A stretch of DNA of 64,000 bases from Ichthyophthirius multifiliis (lineage: Eukaryota > Ciliophora > Oligohymenophorea > Hymenostomatida), in assembly GCF_000220395.1 (NCBI RefSeq), contig NW_004085876.1, forward strand, positions 62,001 to 126,000. Direction: 5' to 3'. Under the pieces are notes generated by a model. That model worked only from the letters and a program-made list of their open reading frames with translations. It was not told where the DNA came from and did no database searches. Below, piece by piece: positions 26,771-40,132 of the stretch (its first letter is position 1; each line of letters starts with the position of its first letter). A program made the position numbers and the translations under genes.

Positions 26771-27313
26771 TATTTTTAAATAAATAAAATAATAGAGAAT
26801 ATTATACAATACTATAATATTAAATTATATATATTATATATTATTTTTATGATTAAGTTTTTATTCACATTATTAATTTTTAATGATTATTTTGATAAAT
26901 AGTTATTTATAATAATTTTATACAATATATGTTTTAAAAATATAAATAAATATTAAAGTTATTTAAAAATAAAAAAAAAAAGAATAAAAAGCAATATATT
27001 TATAATATAAAAAAAAATATATATTAATATTAATTTATATTTATATATAAAAAAATATAAAAATTTATATATTATATAATATAATATATATTATATATAT
27101 ATTTTTTTTTTATTTTTATTTTTATTTATTAATTTAATTATATATTTATATATTTATATAATATTTTTTATATTTTTTTTTTTTTTATAATTATTTATGT
27201 ATATATTTTTAAAATAATTTTTTTTTTCTAAATTTATTTAAATTATTTACAGAAATTAAAATAAAATATTTCAATATTAGACAAATAGATATTTAAATCT
27301 ATATATTATTACA

Positions 27314-27351
<38 letters not shown>

Positions 27352-27361
27352 ATTCTTTACA
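26771..27361. other. AT-rich intergenic region
   Basis: Spacer between convergent genes, with an (AT)n tract at about 27,317-27,343. No gene seen. Confidence 0.6.
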
Positions 27362-28546
27362 TCAATATTAAATGTTTTCGTTATTTATTTCATTTTACTA
27401 TTATAAATTATTTTCTTTTTTTTAATAATTATCTTCATTATCATCATTTTTTTTTTATTTTTAATATTCATCTTTTATTTTGTCTTTATCTAACATTTAT
27501 TTTTATTTTAGTAAAGCACTATTATACCCTTAATTTTCTACTAGAAACTTATCCCAAAATCTGACATACCATCCTAATTTATTTTCTGGAGTTTCTTCTT
27601 TTCTTCTCTCTTTCAATTTTTTACATATTTCCTTAAATTCCTCATTCGTTTTAATAATCCCTAATTAACTTCTTAAATCAATATTTTAAGCTAAACCTTT
27701 ATGTAGTATTTTAAATAAATGTGATTTCACAAAATAAAAAGGTGCATCATATTTTTCCGCAAAATCTAAATATTCTACTGCCAAATCATCAAAATCATAA
27801 ATCTTCCCACTAAATAAGGCTGGATTTTCCAATAAAGCCTCCGCACTCATAACTCCATCAACTCCAGTGTATTCCATGCATCTTTAAACGTCTTAGAAAG
27901 TATAAATTCCTCCGTTTGCAAATACTGGAATTGTTAATGTATCTTTTATTTCCTTAATAATATCCCAATCACACATTCCTACTAAGTCTTTGTTTTATTC
28001 TTTTGTTCTTCCATGTACTGTTAAAATTGAACAACCTGCATTTTCTATTCTTTTGGCTAATTCGAGTGTCTTTTCTCTACTTCGAATTATTCTTATTTTA
28101 CATGTAACTGGTATATCTAGTTCTTCGTGTAGTTTTTTTACCATTGATTCTATTAAGTCAGGTTCTTATAATAAAAAGGAACCGTAATGACCTTTTTTGG
28201 CAATCCCTTGGGGACAACCGAAGTTTATATCAACTGCATCACAGTCTTTTTGAATGTATTTGCATGCTTCAAGTAAAACTTCCGGATCATTTCCGCAAAA
28301 TTGGGCTATTAAAGGTCGATCTTCAGGACATGTAGAGAAAAAATTCTTAAGAGATTTCTCTCCTTGATCATAAACGACTTTACTTGATATCATTGGGGTG
28401 TATGCGAGGGTTGTACCGTATTTACGGCATAACATTCGGAAGGCTAATTCTGATTGGTCAACCATTGGGGCACATATGTATTGCGGTTCTCCGATACTTT
28501 TGTAAAATTAATAACCATGTAATTTAGATTTTGTATTTGAGTCCAT
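27362..28546 (-). CDS. tRNA-dihydrouridine synthase, DUS1 type
   Basis: A single exon of 394 codons, ATG 28546, TGA 27362. FMN-dependent reductase that makes dihydrouridine in the tRNA D-loop (positions 16/17 for Dus1 relatives). The TIM barrel is nearly complete: ICAPMVDQSELAFRMLCRKY (start), LAYTPMISSKV, PLIAQFCGNDPEVLLEA, VDINFGCPQGIAKKGHYGSF with the catalytic Cys, VTCKIRIIRS, ILTVHGRTKEQN, VFANGGIYTFQDVQRC and TGVDGVMSAEALLENP. The helical C-terminal domain follows, ending in a Lys/Asp/Gln-rich tail. The INFGCPQ..A..G.YG block is diagnostic of Dus1. Base composition is less AT-rich than its surroundings, as expected for a conserved enzyme. No lesions seen. Confidence 0.95.
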
Positions 28547-28827
28547 ATTTTTTTTATTTTTTAATCTTATTATTTATTTTTTATGTTTTTATAGAAATTT
28601 TAGTCTTTTTCTTATAAAAGGAAATTACTATGATTATATAAAATATATTATAGTTAATTTTAATTAAATTAATATGTAAAAATATATAATAATTATTTTT
28701 TTATATATTTTTAAAAATAGAATAATTTTAGATAAAAAACTTATTGCTAATAAATTTTTTATTTAATTGTTAAACATTTAAAATTTTATTAGTTTATTTT
28801 CTATTTATAAAATAAAATTAATTAAAA
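28547..28827. promoter_or_regulatory. Divergent intergenic spacer
   Basis: About 280 bp between the divergent starts of the DUS1 gene and the large C2 gene, so it must hold both promoters. No named element was recognised. Confidence 0.35.
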
Positions 28828-31800
28828 ATGGAACGGATAATAGAATAAAAAATAATAAAGTCATAATGGCTTAAAGGATTACAATTAAAAGATTACGAAG
28901 AATTTATCCAAAATTCATTCTATTTAGAAAAATGTATTTAATAAAAAAGCAAATTAAAAGACATTTAGTAAATCTAGTTTTAAGATAAAGAAATATCAAG
29001 ATTAGAAATAATGAGATATTCTAAAGAATATATGCATTAAATGAAGTATATTCAATATTTTAAATGCGATAGCATAAATTTTGATGATTTATTTAAATAA
29101 TCATTTGAATTTGAAAAACATGGTTTTTTTTTTTTAAAAAAAAAATAATTATTTTAATTATTAATAAATAATAAAATTTAATTCATAAATTAGGAAAAAC
29201 TTCAAGTTAAATTTTAAGAAGACATTGCTGTTTTGAAGGTGAATTGCTTTATTAAATAAAAAGTATTTTTTTTTTTTTTTAATTATAAAATAAATATTTA
29301 TTTATTTAATGAAAAAATAAAAGATAAAAATTCGAAAAATCCTTAAAAAAGAGTTCTTGAATTTCCAAAAAGTGTATTTATTGAAAGCTTGGTAAAATTT
29401 AATTTGTATATTAAAAAAAATAACAAAAAAAGAACTAATATAATGCTTTATCTTAAAATTAAAAAAACTAATACATTTAATGGATAAAAACATAAAAAAT
29501 TCCGAATTATCGGTTAATTATTTTTTAACCTTAAAGGCCTAAACCAATAGCAATTTATATGGAAACATTAAATGAAGCAAAATAAATAAGGGATTATATA
29601 ATATCAGGTAAATAAAAAAAAATGATAATAATAAAAATAATTAAATATAAAAAAAGTAAAAGTAAATAAATAACAGCTATAATTTAAAGAAACAATATAT
29701 AAACTAGCATAAAATTATTACTAAATAATAATTTTAGCGGTAAATAAAAAAAATATACTATATAAAACTATATAAAAAACAAGTTTAATAATAGACTATA
29801 GTAATAAATATAAAAAATAAAAATTAGACATTAAAAATTGACTAAAATAGGCTAAGCTTTCGAAAATTAATTTCTAGAATAATTTCGTTTAGTATTATAA
29901 TCAAAAATAATTTTTTAAAAGCGTATATAATAATCTAAATAATATTACGATTTAATATAACCAGAAGTTTAGGAATAATAATAATAAAAATACATTTCTT
30001 AATAATGTGAATATATAAAAAAATAGCAAAAATCTTAATATTTGTTTATTATAAATAATAGTGATCATTTAAGAATATTAGATTAGGAAATATTAAAAAA
30101 CTTTATTTATTATTGGAGAAAAACCACATATAATAAGAAAGAAAAACTGGAAAAATCTTCAAAAGATTTAATTTTGTCCTTTATAAATATAGAATTAGAT
30201 GCTAATTATGAATATATAAAACCTATTATTTAAATAAGTTTAAAAAAAATGAAATAAATAGAAAATAAAAATAATATAAGGATTGTTAATGATCATATTT
30301 TAGTAAGTGCTGGCGAAGGAACATATTATTAAAATCAGCTTTTTTGTAAAATTTATGAAAGAAAATAAGAAACGACATCTTTATGGAAAATATGGAGTGA
30401 AGATGAGGAAAATATTAAATAAAAAACTGACTTTTGTTTAAAGATAAATAACTTTGACCCATAAGACATTTTACTTATCTAATTATACGATGAGGCTGAT
30501 TCAAATAACACATTATTAGGAGAAATGATATTTTTTTTATCATAATTATGTCTAAATAATATTTCATAAGTAAATTATTTACCATTATTATTATAAAATA
30601 ATAATAATAATAATTTTATTCAACCGCCTATTTTATTTATAAATGCATTTGTTAATCCTTCTCATGATTTTCCTTTTGCTTAATCAGTTGAAGATATAAA
30701 TAATTATATAGTTGAAAATAATTTTGAATTTAAAGATCCCTTGTATAGTTTTAATGTAAGAATTCCAAATATAATTGGAAATTCTTTGAAAATATTAAAA
30801 GACAAATTTATAAATGAGAAAATATTAAATCATGAACATTTTTTAGCCAAAATAGAAAATAAATTGATTTTATAAAATTTGAAAAAAAATTTACTTTTGA
30901 AATATTTAAAAAAAACATTTATTTCAAATATACAAAGACTAGTGTATAATTAAACTTATTTTTCTTTTCCAAATTCTGATATTTCTCTTTTATAAAAAAT
31001 ATTTATTTTTGATTAAAATTAGAATTTATTTTAAAAATTAAAAGATTATGAAAAATTAAATTCCAATCTTTTACATAACTAAATATTTTTTTTATCAAAA
31101 AAGGGTTTTCCAGATTTATAAAGAGGCTATATTTGGCTTTTTTTAATAAAAAAGAATGAAATTGAGAATCTTTAAACTATATCATGGAGTTAATTTAAAA
31201 AATTTAATAATAAAATTGAGGATAAAAAATCTATATATTAATGCTTTTTAGAACTTTCTTAATAAACAAATACTTATTAATAATAATAATTACAAAGCGA
31301 CCTTCTTTTATACAGAAAAATAAGCTAATTAAATATCTAGAATATTTTAAACGCTTTTTTGGCCTGGAATATGGTACTTTCAAACGATAAAAATTCCATA
31401 AATTAAGCTTTTGTGAATTATTCGAAGCATTTAATCCCTTTATGTGACAAAATAGGTTGTACTTTTGACTATATGAGGCGAAATATGAATTAATAATATT
31501 AATTTTTTTGTTAAAAAAAAGAGGGATTATCTTCTTTTGAAAAAATGCCTTCTTTTGAAAATGTTAAATGTTTAGAAAAAAATATAGATGAAGATGATTT
31601 TTTTTACGAGGAAAGTGTATTTTTTATTTTGTGCGGAATAGTTTATTATGTACTCGGTTCTTATTATAAATATTAAGGAAAATGTGAAAATCTTCCTCTT
31701 GATTTGAATAATCTATGTTAATATAGTTTAATGAAATGCTAATTGCCTTTAGAGAGTAATTTTTTATAAGGAATTAAATTCGAAGTGTTTTTTTTAAAGT

Positions 31801-34800
31801 GTGTATTAAAAGATAGAATTAATGATGTTTATAGGAAAATAAATGAGATAAATGGAGGTATTATAGAGTGGATTTTTCAAGAAGGATTTTTGAATATTTT
31901 TTCTGAAGTTTTTTTTATAAATATGGAGGTTTTTTTGAGATTTTGTGATTATTTTTTAGCTTTTAATTTATTTAAAAATTCTTGTTTTAATATTGTTTTG
32001 GTATCTTTTGTTTTAAGTTTTCTTGAAAATTGCAAAGAAGAGATTCTTTTATGTAATTCTTATTAAGAAATAAAGGATGTATTTGAAATTAATGGATGTT
32101 TTTTATTAAATGTGAATACTTTTGTCGAAAATATACACCTTAATTGTTAAAAAATAAAAGCGAATATTTAAAAATATATCAATTAAATGATTTTTATAGA
32201 TAATGATTTTAAAATACACTTTTATTCTATTTTTTAAAAATAATAATAATTATAATAGGTTCTTAAAATTGAAGATATTTAATATTTTATTATTTCTTAA
32301 AGTAAATAATAAGAATAATAATAAAAAGAATAATATTTTAATAAAAATAATGAAAATATACTTGATGATAATAGTTTAGAAATTCCAAATTAATTTGATT
32401 CAGAAACTGAAAGACAAAAATATTAAATATCAAATTAATAAATAATGTAAAATTATTTATAAAAATCGACAGCTTTAGAATAAAAATATAATAATAATAA
32501 GACAGGAATTTAAAGAATATATATTTTTTTACATAGACTAAATCTTTTTTGGGCAGAAAGTGCTGAGATTGTACTGGAAATTGTTTATGATAGTTTTTAT
32601 AGGAATTAAACTAAAATTATTTCGGATAATATTATTTAATTAGATTTATTTTAAGATATAGTTTATTAAGAAAACTATAATTTTATTTAAATAAATATTC
32701 TTAATTAAAATAAAAAATGTGTAAAAGAATGTATTATTAATATTTAAGAGTTTTCTAGAGATACTGTTTTGAAAAATAAAGCTTTTTTTAAGGACAATTC
32801 ATATATAAATATGAGTTGTAGTGAACTAGAGTTTTCTATATTAATAAAAAGTTGCTAAGAGGAACCTTTTGTTTTTATTAATAATTTTTCCATAGATAAA
32901 AATGATAATAATGAGATTAATATTCCTGTTAAGGCTTAGTGTTTGTTATATGATATATAAATTAATGTGATGTAGAAATTATTTAATTTTTAAAAAAATT
33001 ATAATAAAGAGTTTTATTCTTAAGTGATTTCTAAAGAATATACAAACGGAGTCATTTATTAATAGTTTTTATGTAAATTTTAAAGAGAAGATTAATAGAA
33101 TTTTAGTAATTTTGTTTTTTTTATTATTTCCTAATGTATGATGTTGCATTTAAATATTAATAATAAATTAAGTTTTGTATATGATATACTAAGTGTTTTT
33201 AATAAAAATGAAAATTAATTACATTTCCATATTGTGGTTTAGTTTGTTAAATTTCTTTATGATTTGTATTTATTTTATTTACCTTTTCATTAAATTAATG
33301 ATTTGGTAGAATTTCTGTTTTTTGGGTAATGTAATTATATTATTAAAGCTTAAATCATATGTATTAAAAGTGAAGAAAAAATTAATTTTACTAAAGAAGT
33401 TAATGATGTATTTTCAAAATACAGAATTTTTAATTAAGTATTTTTGTTTTGTTTTTATTTAAATATATTTTTATTAAATATAATTAGTTTAAAGAAATAT
33501 ATATAATTGATTAAAATGATAATTTATCAATTTTAAAAGAACATCTTTAAGAAAAGCTTAAGGATAAATAATAAGAATAAGAATTTAGTTTAAAAATAAA
33601 ATATTATTTTAACAAAAATATTTGCGTTTAATATTATACATTTAATAAAAATTTTAAAGTTATAAAAAAGTTTACTTCTCCTAATTAAATCAGCAAAAAC
33701 AAAAAAGATATTGAAACTTTATTAAAATTAAATGAAAATAAATTTTCCTTATAAATATAAGATAAAGTAGTATGTAAAAATTGCTTTGTAAAGAAAATTT
33801 AAGAACTTCCTTTAATAAAATACCTTCATAATTTTTAAATAAACCTTGAAGAAATGCAAAAAGTATAAAATTGTTTTAAAAACATAACATAAGTTAATTT
33901 TAATATCATAATAAGCAATTAACTTGCATTAATAATAAATGTTTAGAATGATAAAAAATAATAATTTTATTAATAAGAAAATATAATAAAATATTTACAG
34001 AAGTTAAATTAGGATTTATAAATAGAAATTAAACGCAAAAAGTAAATTATCACTATTGAATAAAAGAATTCTTAATAAATTTAAATTAACTAAAGCCATA
34101 TTTAACATTCTTTGTAATTAAACTTTTATCTTAGTATGGAAATTAATTTACTTTTTATTTAAAACTTTTTACTTAGTGAAAGTCTTAATTAATTAGATGT
34201 TGGACAAACTCATTTATTAGGACTTGATTTTCAAAAAATGTAATTATAAATTTAATTAAACAATTAAATATTATAAAATTATTTAAAATTATCTATTTTT
34301 GAAATATCTTAAATGTAAAAAATATAAACATTGAATTTCAAACTTATTTATTCATACGGAAAAATTTAAATTAATAATAATAATATTTAATGTATTTATT
34401 TAAATAATAATATTAATGATTTAGATTAAGAGTTTAATTAGTTAGGTAAATGGTACTTTTCCGAGTATCATTTTGATTGGTTTCCTTGTTCTATTATTAG
34501 AAAAATTCTTAAAAATAAAAACAAAATTTAATATTTTGTTGTCAAATTTAAAAATAAATAAGATTGTAATATATTTTTATTTAACTATTATTATTTTTTT
34601 TAAAAAAAAAATAGAAATTTTTTTGAAAAAATATGATGAAATCTTGAGCATTTCTAAAATAAATTTAAATGAAATTGATAATGGATTCTTAGAAGTAATA
34701 AATTAATCTTATTTTTATAATAAATTACTTTATTTTATATTAATTTATTGTTTTTTAATAGAATTATATGTGATTTATAATAATCAGTAAACTATGTATA

Positions 34801-34892
34801 TTTTGATATATTAATCATAAATGTATATTATTTAATAAATAGTTATATATTATTTTATGTTTATATCTGCAATAAAAAAATATAAATTTTGA
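28828..34892 (+). CDS. Very large C2-domain protein with degenerate TBC domain
   Basis: ATG 28828 to a proposed TGA 34890, the longest gene in the window. After a helical N-terminus and several AT-rich introns (29,100-30,000; boundaries not all resolved) comes a C2-like segment: HILVSAGEGTYY, LFCKIYERKQETTSLWKIW, FCLKINNFDPQDILLIQLYD and EADSNNTLLGEM. Further on, KKGFPDLQRGYIWLFL starts a TBC-like fold that ends EVFLRFCDYFLAFNLFKNS and VSFVLSFLENCKEEILL. The TBC catalytic boxes are missing: where DxxRT is expected there is SDLLLYRKI, and no YxQG occurs. A long helical middle and a second beta-rich region (LDVGQTHLLGLDFQKM; GKWYFSEYHFDWFPCS) follow. Frame slips by one base in the T/A runs at 34593-34611; the proposed end lies in the shifted frame. 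Likely a membrane-traffic scaffold; the degenerate TBC suggests no GAP catalysis. Confidence 0.65.
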
Positions 34893-35022
34893 AATAAATA
34901 TTATAATATTAATAATTATTAGATAAATGATAATTATAATAAATATTTTTATTTTTAATCCTTAAAATTAATTATATATTATTTATTTCATTATTTTTTA
35001 ATAAATTTTTTATATTTTATTG

Positions 35023-35065
<43 letters not shown>

Positions 35066-36400
35066 TTTTATTTTATATAAAAAATATATTTTGAAATTTT
35101 TGATTATTTTATTTTGTTTATGTATTTTTATAACATAATGCTATTTTATTTTATTATTATTTTTATACATTTAATATTTTCATTCTTTTAAAAATATTTA
35201 CCTAATATGATAAAATAATTAAAAATAATATTCTTTTATTAATCAACTAATATTTATTTTTTATTAGTTTTTTACAATTTTTGAATATTTATACTTTGAA
35301 TTCTATCATTTTTTTTACAAATAGTATTTATTTAAAATTATCTAAAAAAATATAAACCATTATATTTTTTCATTAATATTTTCCTTAAAAATAAAAATAC
35401 CAGCTATATAACAAAAAAGAAGACAATTAAATTTGAAGAAAAAGTTATTTTAAAACAAATATATTTTTTAATAATAAAATTAATTAAATTCGGAAAATCG
35501 TTATTATTAGATAATTACTATAATTATTATTACTAAAGTATAAAAAATTATTTATTATATATAAAAGTAATAATTATAAATATAAAATATTTATATTTAT
35601 TAAAAATAAATTTATTTTTAAATAAAATATTATAATTATTTATAGATTTCTTTTTTAAAAATATAATTAAATAATATACATAATTTGTTAAAATTATCTA
35701 TATATTGGGTTTAAAAAATTACCTTAATCGTATTATATAAAGGTCATTTATATTTACATAAATATTTATATTTTAGCTGTGATTTGTTTCAGAAAAAGAT
35801 AAATAGAAAAATAATTATTTTTATTATAAAATTTCACCATAGACTTTACATAAAATCTAACATATTTTATAAATTCTAGTAATAAATATTTTTTTTTATA
35901 ATATATTTCCATTTAGTATTTGATTTATTATATTCAACATATAACAATATATATATTATAATATAAAATTTCATATTTTTATAATAATAAACATTATAAA
36001 TTTGACACTATAAATTAGAATTTAATACAATATTATTTTTATATTTATCTATTATTTTATTTATTTTTATATATGATTAATTTTATTTTTTTATTAAAAT
36101 TTATTTAATAAAATATAAATTTTCAATGTAATAAAATTAAAGATATTTTGTAAATAAAATTAATTAAAAAATAATATATATTTATAAATACATAAATTAT
36201 AATAAATAAAAATCTTTAAATTATATTATATTTAAATATCTTTGATATATTTTTATTTTATATATATTAAAAAATAATTTTTATTACAAACATATTAAAA
36301 TCTTTGCTTATTAATAAAAATAATTAAATTTTATTATTATAAATTTTTTTTTTTTTTTATTAATATTAAAAATAATAAAATTTTATAAAATTATAATAAA
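34893..36400. other. AT-rich intergenic region
   Basis: 1.5 kb of A/T low complexity including an (AT)n tract at about 35,027-35,060. Nothing coding recognised. Confidence 0.6.
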
Positions 36401-37705
36401 ATGCTTATGTTTTTAAAAAGTTTATTAAAAATAATTCTTTTTATTAACCCTATAATAAACTAATACATACAAAATAGTGCAGTAGAAATAATAAAATTTT
36501 CTAAAACAAATTATAATAAAGAATAAATATAAATATATCTATATCAAAACTAATAATAATATCGATTAATATTAGACATAAATAGTCCTTATACAATAAT
36601 ATTCGATAAATAATTATATTCTTAAATTTCACATAATAAATTATAAAAATTAAATATTTACAATAAATATCAAAGGTTAAAGATTCTTTAAAAGACTAGT
36701 ATTTATATAGAAAACTAGCCTCATATATATACTACCGATATATATGTAAGTAAAAAAAACATACTTTTAGGAATTCAATCAAATTAAAATTAATATTAAG
36801 GAATTTTAGGAATGGGCTAATAATTAGATTGGTATGGAAAATAAAAAATAATAAAGAATTAAAAAGGTATTCTTTACAATTTATTTTATAAGTCCAATAT
36901 TTAATAATTAGTTTATTCTCTATACTTTGATAACTTTTAAAAGTCCTATTTAATAATAGGTGGATACAATATTAATTTATTTTATTAAAAATAATTTTAA
37001 TAGGCTAAAATTTAAATCAATAATAATAATATATGGATTATAAAAATAAAAAATATTTAAATTTATTAAGAAAAACAGAAATTTTAATAAGAAGCTTTAA
37101 TCTCAACAATTGATAATTTTATAAAAATTAATTAAACTGTTTTTTTATATATTTAAAAATAGTTCGAGTTATCTTAAAATATAACTTTAAGTTTAAACAA
37201 AAAGGGATTAGTATTTTTAAGCTATAATTTTTAATATCAAATGAAATAATTACCTCAAATAAATTTGCTTTATGATGATAAATAATATATAAATATTAAT
37301 GATAAAGTTTATATTTAATAATGTGTTATTATTTCGAATTAAAATATTTTCAAATGTCAAACTAATATAAAAGTTTAAAATGATTTGGGTAATTTTATTA
37401 TTTTAGGAACGCCTTTTTTACAAAACTATTATACTTTTTATAGCTTAGAAAAAGGATCTATGTATTTTGGATACGGAGAAGTTAACAATAATGTTGTTTT
37501 TTATGAATAGCAATTATTTTGGTATTATTTAGTTATTATTATTATTTTCTTAGGCAGTATTTTTTTTATTATCCTTGGAATTTTTTATAAAGAATCTATA
37601 TTGGAAATTATATTTTTAATTCGAAATTTAGTTAAGTTTATAATATATAGAGATTAAAATGCTAGATTAATGCTTTTAAATATGGAAAGTGTATATAGTT
37701 ATTGA
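36401..37705 (+). CDS. Degenerate pepsin-family aspartic protease-like membrane protein
   Basis: A single exon of 434 codons. A signal-like hydrophobic N-terminus (FLKSLLKIILFINPIIN) is followed by a pepsin-type (A1) fold. First lobe: YRLILDINSPYTIIFDKQ, where D-T-G-S is normally found, then GILGMGQQLDWYG. Second lobe: ALISTIDNFIKINQT at the place of the second D-T-G and GNFIILGTPFLQNYYTFYS matching the conserved ILGDxFLRxYY strand. Both catalytic aspartates may remain, but the TG partners are lost in both motifs, so catalysis is doubtful. A transmembrane segment (WYYLVIIIIFLGSIFFIILG) and a short cytosolic tail end the protein. Membrane-anchored A1 proteases are common in ciliates. This one may be a non-enzymatic binding protein. 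Confidence 0.8.
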
Positions 37706-38036
37706 TAAAAATTATCCATATTAAAATTTAAATATTATTAAATGAAGCTATCTATAAATTATATTATCTGTATATTATTTATTAAACTATATATGCTTTC
37801 TTATCTTTTTATTTTTATAATATTCTAGTGTTTCATTATTAATATATGTTAAGTTTTTTATTATTATGTCTTTTGCTCTTATTATTTTTTTTTTTAATAT
37901 TTTTTTTTTTAAAAACTCAATCAAACAAATTGAAAATAGCCTTTTTTTTTTTTTGATTGAGTATAAAAAGATATAAATAAATTATAATATAAAAATTATA
38001 TTTAAATTCTAATAATAATAATAAAAACAAATTAAT

Positions 38037-38228
38037 ATGAAATATAAAGATAAACATTATGTCATTGTTTTTAAAAACCATAAGTTTAATTCATATTTGA
38101 TAGATGAATTAAATCTTTTATTTTTCCTTGAAGATTTACAAAAGAAAGTTAACCAAACGTTCAGATAGAAGGTGTCATTATATAGCGTATTTTTATTTTA
38201 CACGTTTAAAAAATTATATTAATTTTGA
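38037..38228 (+). CDS. Small ORF, 63 codons, uncertain
   Basis: ATG 38037 to TGA 38226. Composition is less AT-rich than its flanks and the product is mixed (KDKHYVIVFKNHKFNSYLID, FLEDLQKKVNQTFRQKVSLY). No family recognised. It could be a short g. Confidence 0.3.
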
Positions 38229-38459
38229 TTTTCCTTTTTTATATAAAAAACATCCATAACACAATTTATGCCTTTTTTTTTAACTTTATTCCATTTATTT
38301 TCAAATAGTTTTATATGTTTAAAGGCAATTTTTTTTTTCTTCTTTTTTCTAAAAAAAAACATATTCTTTGCTGCTTTGCTAAAAAAATCATTCAAAATTC
38401 CTATTTTTTTATTAAATATAATAAAAGAAATTAATAATTTCTTTTTAATAATATAAAAA

Positions 38460-39195
38460 TGTTTTTTATAATAATAATCATCTTCGTTTATATTTATTCA
38501 TATTTTTCTTTCTAATTATCATAATATTCACCTTTATAATTATTTCCAAAACCTCATATATACTCTTTTATCATTATAATAATTTTCTTCAAAAAAATAC
38601 TTTTTTAATCTTTTTTACTACTTTCCTTTACCATTTTTAAAATCTCATCTATAATGTAATCTTTCTTTCTAAAATACTCACATTAATCTTACGGCCTTCT
38701 ATTTAAATACTAATCAATAAATAAATATCCATTATTAACCTTTTCCTAACCTAATCCATATTTTAAATATAGTTTAAAATCTCATTCAATCACATATCCA
38801 TTTTCTATATAAGTGGGTTTCTTTCCCATCTACTGGCTTCCTAACTTTCTATTCTCTTACATAACTATAATTTTATAACCTTACCAATAATCATACTCGT
38901 TCCATGTTTTTTTGCCATTTAACCAATTTCGTTTATATATTTCCCCCATTTGATCATACATACATTCACTTATCTTCAAATTTTAAATTTACATAATACT
39001 CTTCAAAAGTACTTTTGTTTGAAAAAGCTCAAATCCAAGTCCAAACTTATCACCGATTAACTATACACCTTTCATATATTCTTACTTTTAATAATATATC
39101 ATTATTTCATATTATGATTTTTATTATAAAAATTTATATATAACATTTTTAAATTCTTTAAAATTTTAGAATTCTCCTTCTCCATAATATGTATA
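38460..39195 (-). pseudogene. MORN-repeat-like gene remnant
   Basis: The minus strand reads in pieces as MORN-type repeats: YGEGEFQN, then GDKFGLGFELFQT, then MGEIYKRNWLNGKKTWNEYD, then YLKYGLGQEKVNNGYLFID, and finally GFGNNYKGEYYDNQKEKYE. The pieces lie in different frames, with shifts near 39,010 and near 38,570-38,600. A TGA at 38782-38784 interrupts VIE-DFKLY where the repeat consensus has Gly. Many glycines of the consensus (HGxG) are replaced. The stretch is clearly less AT-rich than neighbouring spacer, so it is gene-derived. Either a decaying MORN gene or a heavily error-laden assembly. MORN proteins usually sit at membranes or in the cytoskeleton. Confidence 0.55.
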
Positions 39196-40132
39196 AAGAT
39201 TATTTATATTTTTTTTTATTTTAAATAAAAATATAAACTTGATTATAAATTATTATTATTTAACATATCTTCATTGTTTGTTTTATATAATTTAAAGAAA
39301 CTATTTACTTATTTTTATAATTAAACTTTTCTAAAAAAATTTAATCAACGTTATTTTTCTTCTTTATTTTGAATTTAAGTTGTCTTTTAATTTACTTAAT
39401 TTAAGATAATGTAAATTGAATTTAATTAATAGTATTATTTAATATATTTATGTTTTTCTCTTGAAATCTAGAGTTAATTAAGATTTTTATTATATTTTTA
39501 TTTAATTTAATTAAAAAAGATACATTTTTATAAATGAATTGCTTACTTAAAATTATTATATATTTTTGTTGAAATAATAATAATATTTAATTATGAACAA
39601 AACAATATAATATTTATTTTAAAATGCAATAAAATATAATAATAAAAAAAATTAAATGAATAAAGACAAATAGAATTATAAAAAAAAATATAATAATTAA
39701 ATGATATAATTTTTCATATGTTAATTAAATATTTATTACAATTTTTTAATTTAAATATAGTATAAAATATTATTTTATTTAAAAAAAAAATATTTAAAGA
39801 AAAATTTTTTTTATTCATTAATTATTAATATTTTTATTTGTTTAATAAATCAAAAATTATAAACTATATTTAAATAATTTATTATTGCAATTAATAACTT
39901 TTATAATATAAAAATATAAAAGTTTTTAACTTTATAAATATTCTAAGATATATTAATAGTATCTAAGTATTACCTTTTTAAAAGCAATATATATTTGTTT
40001 TCATAATATTATAAAGCAAAACTAATAATAAACATAATTAAGAATTTAAATATATATTTTTTAAAAAAAATTATATTATATGATATTTAAAAAAAAAAAA
40101 TTAATTAACAGAATATAATTAATATAATATAA
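39196..40132. other. AT-rich intergenic region
   Basis: No coding frame with normal residue variety; homopolymers and AT-rich words only. Confidence 0.6.

Noticed and set aside
28144-28335. Plus-strand ORFs opposite the DUS1 gene
   Set aside because: They are antisense shadows of a strongly conserved single-exon gene.
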